In this document: positions 25,388 through 36,085 of the stretch, piece after piece
Layout: every line of letters starts with the position of its first letter
How positions within the stretch are numbered: position 1 is the first letter of the stretch
Source of the DNA: SHVO01 sp041905525
Lineage (GTDB): Bacteria; Pseudomonadota; Alphaproteobacteria; Rhodospirillales; Rhodospirillaceae
Assembly (NCBI GenBank): GCA_041905525.1
Contig: JAYRKY010000002.1
Coordinates: forward strand, 62,001 to 126,000
DNA length: 64,000 bases
Direction of reading: 5' to 3'
Notes under the pieces: model-generated
Database searches by the model: none
What the model was told of the DNA's origin: nothing
Seen by the model: the letters and a program-made list of their open reading frames with translations, nothing else
Program-made: the position numbers and the translations under genes

Positions 25388-26578
25388 TTAGACCAGAAGC
25401 TCCCGGAGAACCGCGTCGAGGGCCATCCGCCCTGCGGGCGTCGCCCGCAGGATGTCGGGCGCGTCGACCAGAAAGCCGCCCTGCATCAGGCGCCCGACCG
25501 CCCCCGGATTGACGATCTCCTCCAGCCGCCGGCCGGTAAGACGGGCGAACCGGGCTTTATCGACCCCTTCGACGATCCGCAGGCCCATCATGAGCAGTTC
25601 CCGCGCCCGGTCGTCGGGCGTGATCGGGCTTTCCTCCTGGGTCCCGTGCCCCTCCGCCTGGACCCGCTTGAGCCACAGCGCCGGCGCCTTGACCTGCCGG
25701 GTGGCCACCGCATCGGCGCCAATCCGGAGACGCCCGTGAGCGCCGGGTCCGACGCCGGCGTAATCCCCGCCGCGCCAGTACGTGAGGTTATGGCGGCATG
25801 CCGCGCCGTCGGCGGCATGGTTTGAAATCTCGTAGGCGGGGAAACCGGCCTGCGCGCAGAGGGCTTGGGTCTCCTCGAACATCGTCGCCGCGTCGTCTTC
25901 ATTGGGAAGCGCGAATTCGCCGCGCGCATGCGAGTCGTGCATCGCGGTGCCCGGTTCCATCGTGAGCTGGTAGAGCGACAGATGCGTGATGCCGTGATCG
26001 GCGACCTCGCGCAGCGCCTCGCCGAGTTCCGCGCGCCAGGCGGCGGGCGTCTGTTGCGGCCGCGCATAGATAAGATCGAACGACACGCGCGGAAAGATTT
26101 TCGCCGCCGTGCGCCAGGCGCGCCGCGCTTCTTCCACGCCGTGACGGCGCCCGAGGAATCTGAGATCGGCGTCGTTGAGGGCTTGCACGCCCATAGACAG
26201 CCGGTTCACCCCCGCGGCGTGGATCGCCGCGAAGCGACCGGCGTCCACAGTCCCCGGATTGGCCTCAAGGGTGATTTCGAGATCGTTGGCCGTCGGCCAC
26301 GCGCGCCGCGCCGCGTCGATGATCGCGGCGGTGGTCGCCGGATCCATCAGCGACGGCGTGCCGCCGCCGAAGAAGATGCTGGTCAGAACCCGGCCGCGCG
26401 TCCGCGCCGCAAAGTGGGCAAGCTCGGTGAGCAGGCCGTCTTTCCACGCCGCCTGGTCGATGCTTTGCGCGACGTGACTATTGAAGTCGCAATAGGGGCA
26501 TTTGGAAATGCAAAACGGCCAATGAACGTAAAGGCCGAAGCCCTCGTTGTAAGAGCCTTCGCTCGCCGGCGCGCTCAC
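25388..26578 (-). CDS. hemW: Radical SAM heme chaperone HemW
   Basis: HemW binds heme and a [4Fe-4S] cluster; formerly annotated as a coproporphyrinogen III oxidase, but it lacks HemN-specific features. The 396-aa protein has the radical SAM motif CISKCPYC plus the adjacent DFNSH, then FFGGGTPSL, EANPGT and the C-terminal HemN-C domain. The frame opens at TTG 26587, but GTG 26578 overlaps the rdgB stop in a GTGA arrangement and is preferred. rph-rdgB-hemW form a compact minus-strand operon, an order widespread in alphaproteobacteria. Confidence 0.94.
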   Translation of the reverse strand: MSAPASEGSYNEGFGLYVHWPFCISKCPYCDFNSHVAQSIDQAAWKDGLLTELAHFAARTRGRVLTSIFFGGGTPSLMDPATTAAIIDAARRAWPTANDLEITLEANPGTVDAGRFAAIHAAGVNRLSMGVQALNDADLRFLGRRHGVEEARRAWRTAAKIFPRVSFDLIYARPQQTPAAWRAELGEALREVADHGITHLSLYQLTMEPGTAMHDSHARGEFALPNEDDAATMFEETQALCAQAGFPAYEISNHAADGAACRHNLTYWRGGDYAGVGPGAHGRLRIGADAVATRQVKAPALWLKRVQAEGHGTQEESPITPDDRARELLMMGLRIVEGVDKARFARLTGRRLEEIVNPGAVGRLMQGGFLVDAPDILRATPAGRMALDAVLRELLV

Positions 26579-27171
26579 GCGAAGCAAGCCGCCACGAGTT
26601 TGCGGAACGCATCGGCGCGGTGGCTCATCTCGTGTTTCCTGGCCGGATCCATCTCGCCGAAGGTGATGTCGAAACCCTCGGGAATGAAAATGGGATCGTA
26701 GCCGAAGCCGTGTTCGCCGCGCGGCGGAAAGGTCAGCGTGCCCTCGACTTTGCCTTCGACCGTCTCGCAGTGGCCGTCGGGCCAGGCCAGCGACAAAGCG
26801 CAGATAAACCGCGCGGTTTTGACGGGGCTGTCGTCCATCGCATTCTGAATTTTGCGCATCGCGAGACCGAAGTCCTTCTCAGGTCCGGCCCAGCGCGCGG
26901 AATAAATTCCCGGAGCGCCATTCAGCGCATCCACCGCGAGGCCGGAGTCATCGGAGATCGCAATCATCTGCGCGTCCATGGCGGCAGCCAGCGACTTGAG
27001 TTCGGCATTGGCGACGAACGACAGCCCTGTCTCCTCGGGCTCCGGAAGTCCGAGCTCGCCGGCTGAGATGACCTCGGCGTTGTAGGGCGCCAGCAGTTCG
27101 CGAATTTCGCGCACCTTGCCCTGGTTGTGGCTGGCGAGGATCAGCTTTCCGCCGGGAAACCGACGCGGCAT
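26575..27171 (-). CDS. rdgB: Non-canonical purine NTP pyrophosphatase RdgB/HAM1
   Basis: Hydrolyses dITP, ITP and XTP to monophosphates, keeping hypoxanthine and xanthine out of nucleic acids. The 198-aa protein has the HAM1 signature LILASHNQGKVREI (10-23), SDDSGLAVDAL and the closing GYDPIFIPEG and SHRADAF motifs. It lies 3 bp after rph and overlaps hemW by 4 bp. Functionally it parallels Maf (10579) as a nucleotide-pool cleaner. Confidence 0.96.
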   Translation of the reverse strand: MPRRFPGGKLILASHNQGKVREIRELLAPYNAEVISAGELGLPEPEETGLSFVANAELKSLAAAMDAQMIAISDDSGLAVDALNGAPGIYSARWAGPEKDFGLAMRKIQNAMDDSPVKTARFICALSLAWPDGHCETVEGKVEGTLTFPPRGEHGFGYDPIFIPEGFDITFGEMDPARKHEMSHRADAFRKLVAACFA

Positions 27172-27174
27172 CGT

Positions 27175-27912
27175 CTAGAGCCCGATCTTCGCGAGCGCCG
27201 CGCGCTGCAGCACCACCAATTCACCGATTCCCTTTTTCGCCAGCTCCAGCAGGGCATGGAATTCGGCTTCGGTGAACGGATGATCTTCCGCCGTGCCTTG
27301 CACTTCGACGATCCCGCCGGAGGCGGTCAGCACAAAGTTCGCGTCCGCCTGCGCTTTCGAATCCTCGGCGTAATCGAGATCGAGCACCGGCGTTCCGTTG
27401 TAGAGGCCGGCGCTGATGGCCGCGACCGGCTCCTTCAGCGGGATGCGGTGAATGGCGCCCAGCTTCTTCATGGTGGCAAAGGCCTGATGCAGGGCGACAT
27501 AGGCGCCGGTCACGCTGGCGGTGCGCGTGCCGCCGTCCGCCTGGAGGACATCGCAGTCCAGGCGGATTTGAATCTCGCCGAAGGTGCGCAGGTCCGTGAC
27601 GGCGCGCAGCGCGCGGCCGATCAAACGCTGGATCTCCTGGGTGCGGCCGGACTGGCCGCCCTTGGCAGCTTCGCGCGCGGTGCGGGTGTTGGTGGCGCGC
27701 GGCAGCATGCCGTATTCCGCCGTGACCCAACCCTTGCCGCCGCCCTTGAGCCAGGGCGGAACCTGTTCCTCGACCGTCGCCGTGCACAGGACATGGGTGT
27801 CGCCGAACTTCACCAGGCAGGACCCTTCGGCGTGTTTATTGACCCCCAGTTCCAGGGACACAGGCCGGAGGGCGTCGGGAAGTCGTCCGGAGGGACGGCG
27901 GGCATCGGTCAT
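27175..27912 (-). CDS. rph: Ribonuclease PH
   Basis: Phosphorolytic 3'-5' exoribonuclease that trims tRNA 3' ends. ATG 27912 gives 245 aa, close to the usual 238-240, and begins with RRPSGRLPDALRPVSLE, the family N-terminus. RATNTRTAREAAKG and the phosphate-site GRTQEIQRLIGRALRAV are intact, and DCDVLQADGGTRTASVTGA is conserved. The frame stays open to 28041 without support. Divergent from hrcA, with which it shares a 187-bp spacer; this rph/hrcA pairing is common in the class. Confidence 0.96.
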   Translation of the reverse strand: MTDARRPSGRLPDALRPVSLELGVNKHAEGSCLVKFGDTHVLCTATVEEQVPPWLKGGGKGWVTAEYGMLPRATNTRTAREAAKGGQSGRTQEIQRLIGRALRAVTDLRTFGEIQIRLDCDVLQADGGTRTASVTGAYVALHQAFATMKKLGAIHRIPLKEPVAAISAGLYNGTPVLDLDYAEDSKAQADANFVLTASGGIVEVQGTAEDHPFTEAEFHALLELAKKGIGELVVLQRAALAKIGL

Positions 27913-28040
27913 GAGGGGAAGGCTCCAAAAGCTAGGGCGTCCGTCTACACCTTGCGTCCGGGTCGGTAAAGCCATGGGAATCCCGCCGGATTCCCTTCTC
28001 GCAGGTTCAAAATCGCGAAGAAAATCAACGGTAGAGCGCA

Positions 28041-28069
28041 TTGACGCCCCCTGAGGGCCGTCTTACATA
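28041..28069 (+). promoter_or_regulatory. Candidate sigma70 promoter for hrcA-grpE
   Basis: TTGACG (28041-28046) and TACATA (28064-28069) are spaced by 17 bp, about 30 bp upstream of the hrcA ATG (28100). No CIRCE inverted repeat (TTAGCACTC-N9-GAGTGCTAA) is visible in the rph-hrcA spacer, so HrcA autoregulation through CIRCE is not supported here. Confidence 0.55.
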
Positions 28070-28099
28070 CCGGCCATCCTCTGCACGGATACGGAGTCC

Positions 28100-29167
28100 A
28101 TGCTTCAGCCCGACGGCCATAGCGTAGTCGCACTGAACGAACGTTCGCGGGAGATCTTCCGCCACGTGGTGGACTCTTATGTCGAGACGGGGGAACCCGT
28201 CGGGTCGCGCACCATCGCCCGCAAACTCGGCGGCTCACTGTCGCCGGCCACCATCCGCAACGTCATGGCGGACCTCGAGTACGCCGGGCTGCTGTATGCC
28301 CCGCATACCTCGGCGGGCCGGCTTCCGACCGACGCGGGCCTTCGCATGTTCGTCAGCGGCCTTTTGCAGGTCGGCGGCCTCGACGCTAAAGAACGTAGCG
28401 CCATCGACGCTCACTGCCAGGCGGCGGGCCGCTCGCCGGAAGAGGTTTTGGGTCAGGCCACCGGGGCCTTGGCGGGCCTCGCGCGCTGCGCCGGTCTCGT
28501 GCTCGCGCCGAAACTGGAAGCGCCGCTGAAACACATCGAATTCGTGAATCTCAAACCCGGCCGCGCCCTGGTGGTGATGGTCGACGAAAGCGGCAACGTC
28601 GAAAACCGCGTGTTCGAGGTGCCCAAGGACTTGCGCGCCTCGGCGCTGGTGGAGGCGGGGAACTTCCTCGCCGCGCGGCTGGCCGGAAAGACCATTGCCG
28701 AAGCGAGGCTCGGCATTCTCGCCGAACTTGAATCGGGGCGCGCGGAACTCGACGAGCTCACCGCCAAGGTGGTGCAGGCGGGTCTCGCAACCTGGAGCGG
28801 CGACCGCGCCGACGACCTCGGCGGCGCGCTGATCGTCAAAGGCCAGTCGAACCTTCTCAGCAACGTCACGGCGCTGGAGGATCTCGAACGCATTCGCCAG
28901 TTGTTCAGCGCGCTCGAAGCGCGCGAACAGATGGTCCGTCTGCTCGATTTGGTGGGCAAGGCCGACGGCGTGCAGATTTTCATCGGGGCGCAGAACGAAC
29001 TGTTCGGCATGGCCGGATGCTCTATGGTTGTTGCGCCTTTCCAGAATTCCCGCGAGCAGATCGTCGGCGCGATTGGGGTCATCGGCCCCACGCGCCTCAA
29101 CTACGCCCGCATCATCCCCATGGTCGACTACACCGCGAAGCTGGTGGGCCGCATCCTGGACCGTTAA
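28100..29167 (+). CDS. hrcA: Heat-inducible transcription repressor HrcA
   Basis: Repressor that binds CIRCE elements, typically upstream of groESL, with GroEL as co-factor. The 355-aa protein has the N-terminal winged helix (LNERSREIFRHVVDSYVETG and SPATIRNVMADLEYAGLL) followed by the GAF-like HrcA domain ending in GPTRLNYARIIPMVDYTA. It precedes grpE by 23 bp in a normal hrcA-grpE operon. Its usual target groESL is not in the window, and neither dnaK nor hrcA has a visible CIRCE. Confidence 0.97.
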   Translation: MLQPDGHSVVALNERSREIFRHVVDSYVETGEPVGSRTIARKLGGSLSPATIRNVMADLEYAGLLYAPHTSAGRLPTDAGLRMFVSGLLQVGGLDAKERSAIDAHCQAAGRSPEEVLGQATGALAGLARCAGLVLAPKLEAPLKHIEFVNLKPGRALVVMVDESGNVENRVFEVPKDLRASALVEAGNFLAARLAGKTIAEARLGILAELESGRAELDELTAKVVQAGLATWSGDRADDLGGALIVKGQSNLLSNVTALEDLERIRQLFSALEAREQMVRLLDLVGKADGVQIFIGAQNELFGMAGCSMVVAPFQNSREQIVGAIGVIGPTRLNYARIIPMVDYTAKLVGRILDR

Positions 29168-29190
29168 AAGAAGACATCGGAAGAAAAGAT

Positions 29191-29805
29191 ATGACCAACG
29201 CAGAACCTCCCTTTGAAGCCGCTCCCGCCGCGGAAGGCGCTCCCGAAGGCGCGCCGACCGAATGGGAGATGAATGCGCAAAAACGCATCCTGGAACTTGA
29301 AGCGCAGATCGAGGAGCTGAAGAAAGACAAGTTGCTCGCGCTGGCCGAAGCCGAGAACGCGGGCAAGCGCGCGGACAAGCGCGTCGCGGACAATGCGAAA
29401 TATGCGGTGACCAATATCGCCAAGGCGCTGCTGCAGGTGGCCGACAATCTTTCGCGCGCGCTTCTGGCCGCGCCCGCCGAGCTGCGTGCGAGCCATGACG
29501 CGCTGAAAAATCTCTCCGTCGGTGTGGAACTTACCGAGAAGGAACTGCACACCATTCTCGAGAACCAGGGCGTGCGGCGCGTCGCCTCGCTCAATCAACC
29601 GTTCGATCCCAATCTCCACAACGCGATTCAGGAAGTCGAGAACACCACGGTTCCGTCGGGCACCGTCGTTCAGGTGTTCCAAGAGGGCTATCTGATCCAC
29701 GACCGTCTGCTGCGCCCCGCCATGGTCGTGGTGTCGCGCGGCGGCCCGAAGCGCGAAGCTGCGCCCGCGCCCGGCGCGCAGGCGGGAGTCGACACGAAGA
29801 TCTAG
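29191..29805 (+). CDS. grpE: Nucleotide exchange factor GrpE
   Basis: Releases ADP from DnaK. From ATG 29191, with GGAAGAAAAG upstream, the protein is 204 aa: an acidic disordered N-terminus, a long coiled coil (about 30-100) and the beta domain ending in VFQEGYLIHDRLLRPAMVVVS, the GrpE signature. The frame extends upstream into hrcA but that part is a shadow. grpE is separated from dnaK by two unrelated genes. Confidence 0.96.
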   Translation: MTNAEPPFEAAPAAEGAPEGAPTEWEMNAQKRILELEAQIEELKKDKLLALAEAENAGKRADKRVADNAKYAVTNIAKALLQVADNLSRALLAAPAELRASHDALKNLSVGVELTEKELHTILENQGVRRVASLNQPFDPNLHNAIQEVENTTVPSGTVVQVFQEGYLIHDRLLRPAMVVVSRGGPKREAAPAPGAQAGVDTKI

Positions 29806-29896
29806 GCGGCGCGCATTTAAACGCACCGGCGTGAGGCCGAGCCGGCCGCCTCGTTCGTTATCATCTGTCTGTACGCACTGGTGAAGGAAGAGAGCG

Positions 29897-31147
29897 ATGA
29901 CGCGGATCTTGAAAGTCTCGGCTGTTTTCGGCGCGCTTTTCATGACGGGCGCGACGTGGGCGCAAGCGGACCCGGCGCGCACAGAGCAGGCGCCGGGCAC
30001 CGTGATCCAGATTCCGGTCAACGCGCTGGCGAAGCCGTACGCGACGCCGAGCCGCGCCAACCCGCCGAGCGGGAAGCCGCGCACCGATCAGATGCCCGCG
30101 GTTCCCGCGGGCTTTCGCGTCAACGTGTTCGCCGGCGGTCTTGCCCACGCGCGCAATATGATCGTGGCCGCGAACGGGGATGTGCTCCTCGCCGAACAGC
30201 GTCCCGGCAAGATCACGCTGTTGCGCGACGCGGACGGCGATGGAAAGGCCGAACTCGTGCAGACGTTCGCGGAAGGGTTCCGCACGGTGTATGGCCTGGC
30301 TATCGGCAAGGACGTGCTTTACGTCGGCGATACGGAAGGTGTGTGGCGCATCCCCTATACGCCGGGCGATATGAAAGCGCGCGCCGCGCAGGAACGCATG
30401 ACCGCCGATGGCGCGTTCGGCGGCGGCGGCGGACATTCCACCCGCAACGTCACGCTCTCGCCTGACGGCACGAAAATCTATGTTTCCATCGGCTCGCGCG
30501 GCAACATCGCCGAGGAAGAAGAGCAGCGCGCGACGATTCAGGAATTCACGCTCGATGGCGGCAAAGCCGTGAAACAGCGCACCTTCGCCAGCGGCCTGCG
30601 CAACGCGGTTGGTACCGCGTTCTATCCCGGAACTTCGACGCTCTACACCGTCGTCAATGAACGCGACGGACTCGGTGACGAACTTGTGCCGGACTATCTG
30701 ACCAGCGTGAAGGATGGCGCCTTTTACGGCTGGCCCTACAGTTATCTTGGTCAGAACCCGCAACCGGGGTTTGCCGAAAAGAAACCCGAGCTGGTGAAAA
30801 AGGCCGTGGTGCCCGACGTGCTGTTCCGCTCGCACTCCGCGCCGCTGGGCCTCGCGTTCTATACCGGCGCCAGCTTCCCCGCCGAGTATCACGGCGGCGC
30901 CTTCGTCGCGCTGCACGGCTCATGGAACGCGGACGCGCCGCGCGCCTATCATGTGGTCTTCGTGCCGTTCAAAGACGGAAAGCCGGCGGCGAACTCCTAT
31001 AAAGTCTTCGCCAGCGGATTCTGGTCCGGCGCCGGACGGCCCGAGGTGTGGGGACGTCCCGCCGGCGTCGCCGTCGCCAAGGACGGCAGTCTGCTGATCG
31101 CCGACGACGGTTCGCAGACCATCTTCCGCGTCAGCGCCGCGAAGTAG
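29897..31147 (+). CDS. Secreted PQQ-type sugar dehydrogenase, sorbosone dehydrogenase family
   Basis: A 416-aa protein with a signal peptide (MTRILKV then a hydrophobic stretch, cleavage near WAQA, about residue 24) and a six-bladed beta-propeller of the glucose/sorbosone dehydrogenase family. GGGGHSTRNVTLSPDG holds the likely catalytic histidine, followed by GLRNAVGTAF, HSAPLGLAFY and LHGSWN, which match PQQ-binding positions of soluble glucose dehydrogenases. It probably oxidises a sugar or polyol in the periplasm; the substrate is unknown. It lies between grpE and dnaK, an unexpected position. No PQQ synthesis genes are in the window. Confidence 0.88.
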   Translation: MTRILKVSAVFGALFMTGATWAQADPARTEQAPGTVIQIPVNALAKPYATPSRANPPSGKPRTDQMPAVPAGFRVNVFAGGLAHARNMIVAANGDVLLAEQRPGKITLLRDADGDGKAELVQTFAEGFRTVYGLAIGKDVLYVGDTEGVWRIPYTPGDMKARAAQERMTADGAFGGGGGHSTRNVTLSPDGTKIYVSIGSRGNIAEEEEQRATIQEFTLDGGKAVKQRTFASGLRNAVGTAFYPGTSTLYTVVNERDGLGDELVPDYLTSVKDGAFYGWPYSYLGQNPQPGFAEKKPELVKKAVVPDVLFRSHSAPLGLAFYTGASFPAEYHGGAFVALHGSWNADAPRAYHVVFVPFKDGKPAANSYKVFASGFWSGAGRPEVWGRPAGVAVAKDGSLLIADDGSQTIFRVSAAK

Positions 31148-31150
31148 CCC

Positions 31151-31807
31151 TTACAACGCTTTTCGAAACGTGAGGCTGATCCGCCCCTGCAGGTCCGGGA
31201 GCGGACTCGTGCCGGCGTGGATTTTGCGCACGCCGTGAAACAGGAGGCGTCCGGGTGGTCCCATCAACAGCGCATCGCCGCTCTTGACGATGAAGGCGGT
31301 CGTTTTGTCGTTGCGCGCGGGTCCGCCGATCAACCAGTCGGCCGCGTCGCCCAGCGAGATGGTCACGATCGGCTGATCGAAGTCCTTCTCATCGCGGTCC
31401 TGATGCAGGCCCATCTTAGCGCCGGGCGCATAGAAATTGATGAGACAGGCGTCGGGGCAAAAGGAGGGCCAGGGACTCCCCTCCACCGCCTGCCGCACTA
31501 TCTCATGAAAGACGGCGGGCATGGGCGGCCAGGGCCGGCCGGAACCCGGCTGGGTGGTGACATAGCGGTATCCCCGGGCGTCGCTCCACCATCCGGCGTC
31601 ACCGGCATTGGTCATGGCGGCCGAGGTCATGCCGCCGCCCCGGGTGCGGGGGTGCTGGAACGGCGCATCCTTGGCGAGCTCCCGCACCGCCGTCAGCAAT
31701 TTATATTGCAGCGCGGTAGAAGCCAGCTTGGGGCGTAAAAACACCCCTTTCGGTAGTGCTGGAGGGGGATTTGCGTCCCCAAAAAGGCTCAGGTTCCCGG
31801 TTTTCAC
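31151..31807 (-). CDS. alkB: DNA oxidative demethylase AlkB
   Basis: Fe(II)/2-oxoglutarate-dependent dioxygenase that repairs 1-methyladenine and 3-methylcytosine. The 218-aa protein has the iron-binding HxD in LHQDRDE, the distal His in LLFHGVRKI and the 2-oxoglutarate arginines in GRISLTFRK, plus the substrate-lid region WWSDARGYRYV. It is convergent with the sugar dehydrogenase gene (3-bp gap) and divergent from dnaK. Normal length. Confidence 0.95.
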   Translation of the reverse strand: MKTGNLSLFGDANPPPALPKGVFLRPKLASTALQYKLLTAVRELAKDAPFQHPRTRGGGMTSAAMTNAGDAGWWSDARGYRYVTTQPGSGRPWPPMPAVFHEIVRQAVEGSPWPSFCPDACLINFYAPGAKMGLHQDRDEKDFDQPIVTISLGDAADWLIGGPARNDKTTAFIVKSGDALLMGPPGRLLFHGVRKIHAGTSPLPDLQGRISLTFRKAL

Positions 31808-31883
31808 GGGCTGAAGCCCTCCTTGGCGCGGTTTCGAACAGGTCTAAAGCCGGAAAACCGGTGGAAAAAGAGTCGGTTGGCCC

Positions 31884-31912
31884 GTTGCGGCGCTATAGGG
31901 CCCCCCTTATAT
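31884..31912 (+). promoter_or_regulatory. Candidate heat-shock (RpoH) promoter of dnaK
   Basis: GTTGCGG (31884-31890) and CCCCTTATAT (31903-31912), spaced by 12 bp, resemble the alphaproteobacterial sigma32 pattern of a CTTG-type -35 and a CCCCAT-type -10. It lies in the 249-bp alkB-dnaK spacer, about 145 bp upstream of the dnaK ATG. The match is partial and assigned by eye. Confidence 0.45.
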
Positions 31913-32056
31913 ACGCCCCAGGTTACAATGGCCGGCGCCTTCGGGGAGAAATCCAGGCGTAAGGCTTTGAGCAAACACAAGAAGCGAACATAAGCAGGGG
32001 ACACTCCGGGCGCCAGTATGGGCTCGTCGGTGTCGGCCTCATGGAAGGAAAAAACT

Positions 32057-33958
<1,902 letters not shown>

Positions 33959-33981
33959 GCTGATATAACCCGACCTGGGGA

Positions 33982-34009
33982 AACACCCGGGGCTTCGGCC
34001 CCGGGTGTT
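33982..34009 (+). terminator. Stable hairpin between dnaK and dnaJ
   Basis: A perfect 12-bp stem (AACACCCGGGGC at 33982-33993, GCCCCGGGTGTT at 33998-34009) closed by a TTCG tetraloop. There is no T-run after it, so it may be a partial attenuator or an mRNA 3'-end stabiliser that gives dnaK transcripts higher abundance than dnaJ. Confidence 0.7.
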
Positions 34010-34042
34010 GCATCAACGGCAGCCGGTTCCTAGTTACGCGCG

Positions 34043-35185
34043 ATGGCGACAGCAGCGAAGCAGTGCTACTACGAGGTCTTGGGCGTCGCGAGAACGTCCT
34101 CGGCCGAAGATTTGAAGAAGGCTTACCGCAAGCTGGCCATGCAATATCACCCGGATAAGAATCCGGGCGATAAGGAAGCCGAGCACAAATTCAAAGTCCT
34201 CAACGAAGCCTACGAAATCCTTCGCGACGAACAAAAGCGCGCGGCTTACGACCGCTACGGCCATGCCGCCTTCGAGCAAGGCGGCGGGGGCGGCGGCGGA
34301 GGTGGGTTCGGTTTCGGCGGCGGCTTCGCCGACATCTTCGACGAGATGTTCGGCGACATGATGGGCCGGCGCGGCGGCGGCGGACGCAATGCCGGCCGCG
34401 GTCAGGACACGCGCTACAATCTCGAAATCTCCCTCGAAGAAGCGTTCTTCGGCAAAAAGGCGGAGCTCAAGGTTCCGTCGTCGATCGCCTGCGAGTCCTG
34501 CAAGGGCACCGGCAGCAAGGGCGGCGCTGCGCCGTCCACCTGTCCGACCTGCCGCGGCGCGGGCAAGATGCGCAGCCAGCAGGGCTTCTTCACTGTCGAG
34601 CGCACCTGCCCCACCTGCCACGGCGGCGGTCAGGTGATCACCGACCCGTGCGGTAAGTGCAATGGCGCGGGCCGCGTGCGCAAGGACAAGACCCTCGAAG
34701 TCACCATCCCGGCCGGCGTCGAGGAAGGCACGCGCATCCGTCTCGCCGGCGAAGGCGAAGCGGGCCTCAACGGCGCGCCGCCGGGCGATCTCTACATTTT
34801 CCTCGCCATCTCGCCGCACCGCATTTTCCAGCGTGAGGGCGCGAACCTGTTCATGCGCCTGCCCATCCCGATGCATGTCGCGGCGCTGGGCGGCGACGTG
34901 GAAGTTCCTGCTGTCGACGGCGAGCGGGTGAAGGTCAGCATCCCCAAGGGCTGCCAGAACGGTCACCGCTTCCGCATGAAGGGCCAGGGCATGACGGTGC
35001 TGCGCTCGAACGCGCGCGGTGACATGTTCCTCGAAGCGGCCGTCGAGGTGCCGGTGAACCTCACCGACAAACAGAAGAAACTTCTGCAGGAGTTCGCCAA
35101 GGAGAGCGATGGACGCACCTACTCTCCGGAAAGCACCTCCTTCTTCGACCGCGTGAAGGAATTCTTCACCGACGCCGCCGAATAG
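34043..35185 (+). CDS. dnaJ: Hsp40 co-chaperone DnaJ
   Basis: Stimulates DnaK ATPase and delivers substrates. The 380-aa protein has a J domain (1-72) with HPD in YHPDKNPG, a Gly/Phe-rich stretch (about 78-115), four zinc-finger repeats (CESCKGTG, CPTCRGAG, CPTCHGGG, CGKCNGAG) and the C-terminal peptide-binding domain. It follows dnaK in the same direction. No change to zinc ligands was seen. Confidence 0.98.
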   Translation: MATAAKQCYYEVLGVARTSSAEDLKKAYRKLAMQYHPDKNPGDKEAEHKFKVLNEAYEILRDEQKRAAYDRYGHAAFEQGGGGGGGGGFGFGGGFADIFDEMFGDMMGRRGGGGRNAGRGQDTRYNLEISLEEAFFGKKAELKVPSSIACESCKGTGSKGGAAPSTCPTCRGAGKMRSQQGFFTVERTCPTCHGGGQVITDPCGKCNGAGRVRKDKTLEVTIPAGVEEGTRIRLAGEGEAGLNGAPPGDLYIFLAISPHRIFQREGANLFMRLPIPMHVAALGGDVEVPAVDGERVKVSIPKGCQNGHRFRMKGQGMTVLRSNARGDMFLEAAVEVPVNLTDKQKKLLQEFAKESDGRTYSPESTSFFDRVKEFFTDAAE

Positions 35186-35287
35186 GCCCGCGCGCCGCGG
35201 CGGATTCTCCCGCATCAAAAGACGGATTTGCTCCGGCGGCGGACTAGGCGATACTCCGCCGCGAAAATTGCCGCGGGATCAACACAC

Positions 35288-36085
35288 ATGAAAATCGGAA
35301 TCGTAGGCTGCGCCGGACGCATGGGCCGGATGCTCATTGCCGAAGTTTTGCGCACGAAGGGCGCGAAGCTCGGCGGCGGCACCGAGCCCGCGAAATCGCC
35401 GGCACTTGGAACCGATCTCGGCGTGCTCGCGGGCCAGAAGCCGGTGGGCGTGACCGTCACCGCGGACGCCGCGGCCTTGTTCGCCGATTGCGACGCGGTC
35501 ATCGACTTCACTACGCCGGCCGCGACCGCGAAACATATCGAACTCGCGCGCAAGAACGGCACCGCCCTCATTGTCGGGACCACCGGTCTGCCGGCCGATG
35601 TGAAACGCGCGCTGAAGGCGGCCGCGAAGAAGACGGCCATCGTCCAGGCGCCGAATATGAGCACCGGCGTGAACGTGCTGCTCGCGTTCACCGAGAAGCT
35701 CGCGCGCGCCTTGAAGGACGACTACGACATTGAGATCGTGGAGATGCATCACCGCCACAAGGTGGACGCGCCTTCGGGCACCGCGCTCGGCCTCGGCGAA
35801 GCGGCGGCGAAGGGCCGCGGCGTCGCGCTGGAGAAGGTGTCCCGCCGCACGCGCGACGGACAGGTGGGCCCGCGCCCCAAGGGCGAGATCGGTTTCGCGA
35901 CCTTGCGCGGCGGCGATGTCGTGGGCGACCACACGGTGATTTTCGCCGCCGACGGCGAGCGTATCGAGATCACGCATAAGGCGTCCTCGCGCGAGGTCTT
36001 TGCGCGCGGCGCGGTGCGGGCCGCGATGTGGACGAAGGGCCGCAAGGCCGGGCTCTACGCCATGACGGACGTCCTCGGCTTATGA
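35288..36085 (+). CDS. dapB: 4-hydroxy-tetrahydrodipicolinate reductase DapB
   Basis: NAD(P)H-dependent reduction in the lysine/diaminopimelate pathway. The 265-aa protein starts with the nucleotide-binding GIVGCAGRMGRML (4-16), with DFTTPA, GTTGLP, the catalytic EMHHRHKVDAPSGTA and the closing RAAMWTKGRKAGLYAM. ATG 35288 is used; the frame open to 35228 is upstream sequence. It overlaps nth by 4 bp (ATGA). Confidence 0.97.
   Translation: MKIGIVGCAGRMGRMLIAEVLRTKGAKLGGGTEPAKSPALGTDLGVLAGQKPVGVTVTADAAALFADCDAVIDFTTPAATAKHIELARKNGTALIVGTTGLPADVKRALKAAAKKTAIVQAPNMSTGVNVLLAFTEKLARALKDDYDIEIVEMHHRHKVDAPSGTALGLGEAAAKGRGVALEKVSRRTRDGQVGPRPKGEIGFATLRGGDVVGDHTVIFAADGERIEITHKASSREVFARGAVRAAMWTKGRKAGLYAMTDVLGL

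Noticed and set aside
27913..28099. Search for a CIRCE element between rph and hrcA
   Set aside because: No TTAGCACTC/GAGTGCTAA pair was found in the spacer.
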